From: an uncultured Fibrobacterota bacterium
GTDB lineage: Bacteria; Fibrobacterota; Chitinivibrionia; Chitinivibrionales; Chitinispirillaceae
DNA: 6,683 nt
Assembly (NCBI GenBank): GCA_903888815.1
Contig: CAISVC010000234.1
Coordinates: 1-6,683 of the forward strand
Reading direction: 5' to 3'
Part shown: positions 5,107 through 6,683 of the stretch, piece by piece
How positions within the stretch are numbered: position 1 is the first letter of the stretch
How the letters are laid out: each line of letters opens with the position of its first letter
Program-made: the position numbers and the translations under genes
The notes under the pieces: model-generated
Database searches by the model: none
Told to the model about the DNA's origin: nothing
What the model saw: only the letters and a program-made list of their open reading frames with translations

Positions 5107-6683
5107 CTATTTATCGTTCCCCTGCTTAACCGTCCACATGCGGTGTTTGGTTTCAAATTCTTTCCGCACATCTTTTTTCGGCTGAGCTCCTGCAGAACAG
5201 TACTCCTGGATCGGTTTGACCGAAAAACCTGTGCGCTCGAGCGAGTCCATGCCGGAGATCGCAGCCTGCGCGCCTTCGAGGGTCGTGATATAGGGAATTC
5301 CCTGCGTCACGGCCGCGCTGCGGATCGGCTTTGAGTCCAACTGGGACTTCTTGCCTGCCGGAACATTGATGATGAGATCTATGTCCCCGCCTTTGATGAG
5401 ATCAATGATATCGGGTTTGCCCTCACCAATTTTGGGCACCATTTTTGCGTTGATGCCGTTCGAGCTCAAGACCCGCCACGTGCCTTCTGACGCATAGATT
5501 TTAAAACCCATTGCCGCGATGTCCTTGACCATGAAGATGATGTTGCGCCGCATGCTGTTGCGCACACTGATGAAAACCGCCCCGGAGCGCGGCAGATTGT
5601 TGCCGGCAGCTTCCTGCGACTTTGCAAAAGCGAGACCGAAGTCCTTGTCGAGCCCCATGACCTCGCCGGTCGATTTCATTTCCGGCCCGAGAATGATGTC
5701 GGCGCCCGGGAACTTGTTGAAGGGCAAAACCGACTCCTTGACCGCGAAGTAATCGATCTGCCGTTCCGATGCCTCCTCGATGCTCCCGAGTTTCCTGCCG
5801 GACATTACTTTCGCGGCGATTTTTGCCCAAGGAATCCCGACCGCTTTGCTGACAAACGGCACGGTACGCGACGCGCGCGGGTTTACTTCGAGTACGTACA
5901 CCGTCTCTTCCTTGATGGCGAACTGGATGTTGAGGAGTCCCACGACCTTGAGCTCGCGCGCGAGTTCGTGTGTCACGCGCCGGATCTCGGCCACGATGTC
6001 TTCGGAGAGCGTGTGCGGCGGCAGCACGCAAGCGCTGTCGCCCGAGTGGATGCCTGCCTCCTCGATGTGCTCCATGATGCCGCAGATCATGATCTGCGAG
6101 CCGTCCGAGATCGCGTCTACGTCGACTTCGATGGCATCGCTGATGAATTTATCAACGAGCACGGGCCTGTTGTCGGCCGCTGCCTGGGCATCGCCAATAA
6201 AATTTTTAAGATCGTCATCGTCGTACACGATGCGCATGGCGCGGCCGCCGAGTACGAACGATGGCCGTATCAGTACCGGATAACCAAGACCGTGGGCGAC
6301 CGTGAGCGCCTCGTCGATCGATCGTGCCATGCCGTTCGGCGGTTGATTGAGCCCGAGCTTGTTGATCATCGCCGCGAATTCGTCGCGGTCTTCAGCCCGC
6401 TGGATCGAGGCAACGCTCGTGCCGATGATGGGCGTGCCTGCTTCTTCGAGTCTCTTTGCCAGATTAAGCGGGGTCTGGCCGCCGAACTGGACGATCACAC
6501 CGTATGGTTTTTCATTGTCAATGATATTCATCACGTCTTCGAACGTCAGCGGCTCGAAGTAGAGCTTGTCCGACGTGTCGTAGTCGGTCGAAACGGTCTC
6601 GGGGTTGGAGTTCACCATAATCGACTCGATCCCCATCTCCTCGAGTGCGTAGGAGGCCTGACAGCAGCAGTAGTCGAACTCAA
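5107..6683 (-). CDS. carB: Carbamoyl-phosphate synthase large subunit, C-terminal half (cut by window)
   Basis: The large subunit of carbamoyl-phosphate synthase uses ammonia from the CarA glutaminase, bicarbonate and two ATP to make carbamoyl phosphate for pyrimidines and arginine. The frame stays open to the right edge; the first full codons give EFDYCCCQASYAL, matching the conserved start of the second synthetase half (E. coli has EFDYCCVHASLAL). So 524 residues of a protein of roughly 1,080 are visible. They include the MVNSNPETVSTDYDTSD segment (22-38), GGQTPLNLA, the second ATP-grasp domain (about 95-300) with VLIRPSFVLGGRAM and EVNPRASRTVPF (265-276), and the C-terminal MGS-like allosteric domain (about 370-485) with YASEGT and GKPDIIDLIK. 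After the usual end near Ile-Gln-Glu there is an extra ~30-residue, lysine-rich hydrophilic tail. The stop is TAG, 26 bp before pyrG, suggesting one transcript. carA is not in view. Confidence 0.97.
   Translation of the reverse strand, partial: EFDYCCCQASYALEEMGIESIMVNSNPETVSTDYDTSDKLYFEPLTFEDVMNIIDNEKPYGVIVQFGGQTPLNLAKRLEEAGTPIIGTSVASIQRAEDRDEFAAMINKLGLNQPPNGMARSIDEALTVAHGLGYPVLIRPSFVLGGRAMRIVYDDDDLKNFIGDAQAAADNRPVLVDKFISDAIEVDVDAISDGSQIMICGIMEHIEEAGIHSGDSACVLPPHTLSEDIVAEIRRVTHELARELKVVGLLNIQFAIKEETVYVLEVNPRASRTVPFVSKAVGIPWAKIAAKVMSGRKLGSIEEASERQIDYFAVKESVLPFNKFPGADIILGPEMKSTGEVMGLDKDFGLAFAKSQEAAGNNLPRSGAVFISVRNSMRRNIIFMVKDIAAMGFKIYASEGTWRVLSSNGINAKMVPKIGEGKPDIIDLIKGGDIDLIINVPAGKKSQLDSKPIRSAAVTQGIPYITTLEGAQAAISGMDSLERTGFSVKPIQEYCSAGAQPKKDVRKEFETKHRMWTVKQGNDK

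Noticed and set aside
5780..6283. A 167-codon open frame antisense to carB, rich in Ser, Thr and Met
   Set aside because: The composition is that of a reversed high-GC coding frame, and carB motifs fill the same DNA.
1..6683. A previously undescribed multi-gene system
   Set aside because: Four of the five genes belong to known families, and the fifth stands alone with no partner gene. No effector, sensor, nuclease, transposase or toxin-like gene is visible.

Overview
The window looks like ordinary chromosomal DNA from an uncultured Gram-negative bacterium. It pairs conserved nucleotide-biosynthesis genes with a lineage-specific lipoprotein-like gene, a repeat-built surface or secreted protein, and short dispersed intergenic repeats. 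The style of the lipoprotein-like protein (Cys-Glu-Ser followed by a run of Asp, Pro and Asn) reminds me of Fibrobacterota/Chitinivibrionia-type genomes. That is a weak impression, not a placement.

Layout. 1-568 (+): the 3' end of a gene for an RCC1-repeat (beta-propeller) protein, in perfect 150-bp tandem units. 569-1097: a 529-bp gap without a convincing gene, holding a palindromic REP-like element (about 788-883) and an AT-rich leader. 1098-1898 (+): a gene for a cysteine-containing predicted lipoprotein or exported protein of unknown function. 1945-3330 (-): purF, converging on the lipoprotein gene across 46 bp that hold a second, shorter copy of the REP-like element. 3437-5080 (-): pyrG. 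5107-6683 (-): the C-terminal half of carB, cut by the window edge.

On the minus strand the order of transcription is carB, pyrG, purF. carB and pyrG are 26 bp apart and are very probably co-transcribed. CarB makes carbamoyl phosphate for pyrimidine and arginine synthesis, and PyrG makes CTP from UTP at the end of the pyrimidine pathway. purF follows after 106 bp that contain a repeat-derived stretch and an AT-rich region with two direct repeats, so it may have its own promoter. PurF commits PRPP to purine synthesis. PyrG and PurF carry their own glutaminase domains, and CarB takes glutamine-derived ammonia from CarA, which is not in the window.

I found no RNA gene, CRISPR array, transposase, or sign of a defence or other novel system. 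The points most worth a second look are the repeat-derived C-terminal tail of PyrG, the two like-oriented copies of the REP-like element on either side of the lipoprotein gene, and the near-identical RCC1 units.
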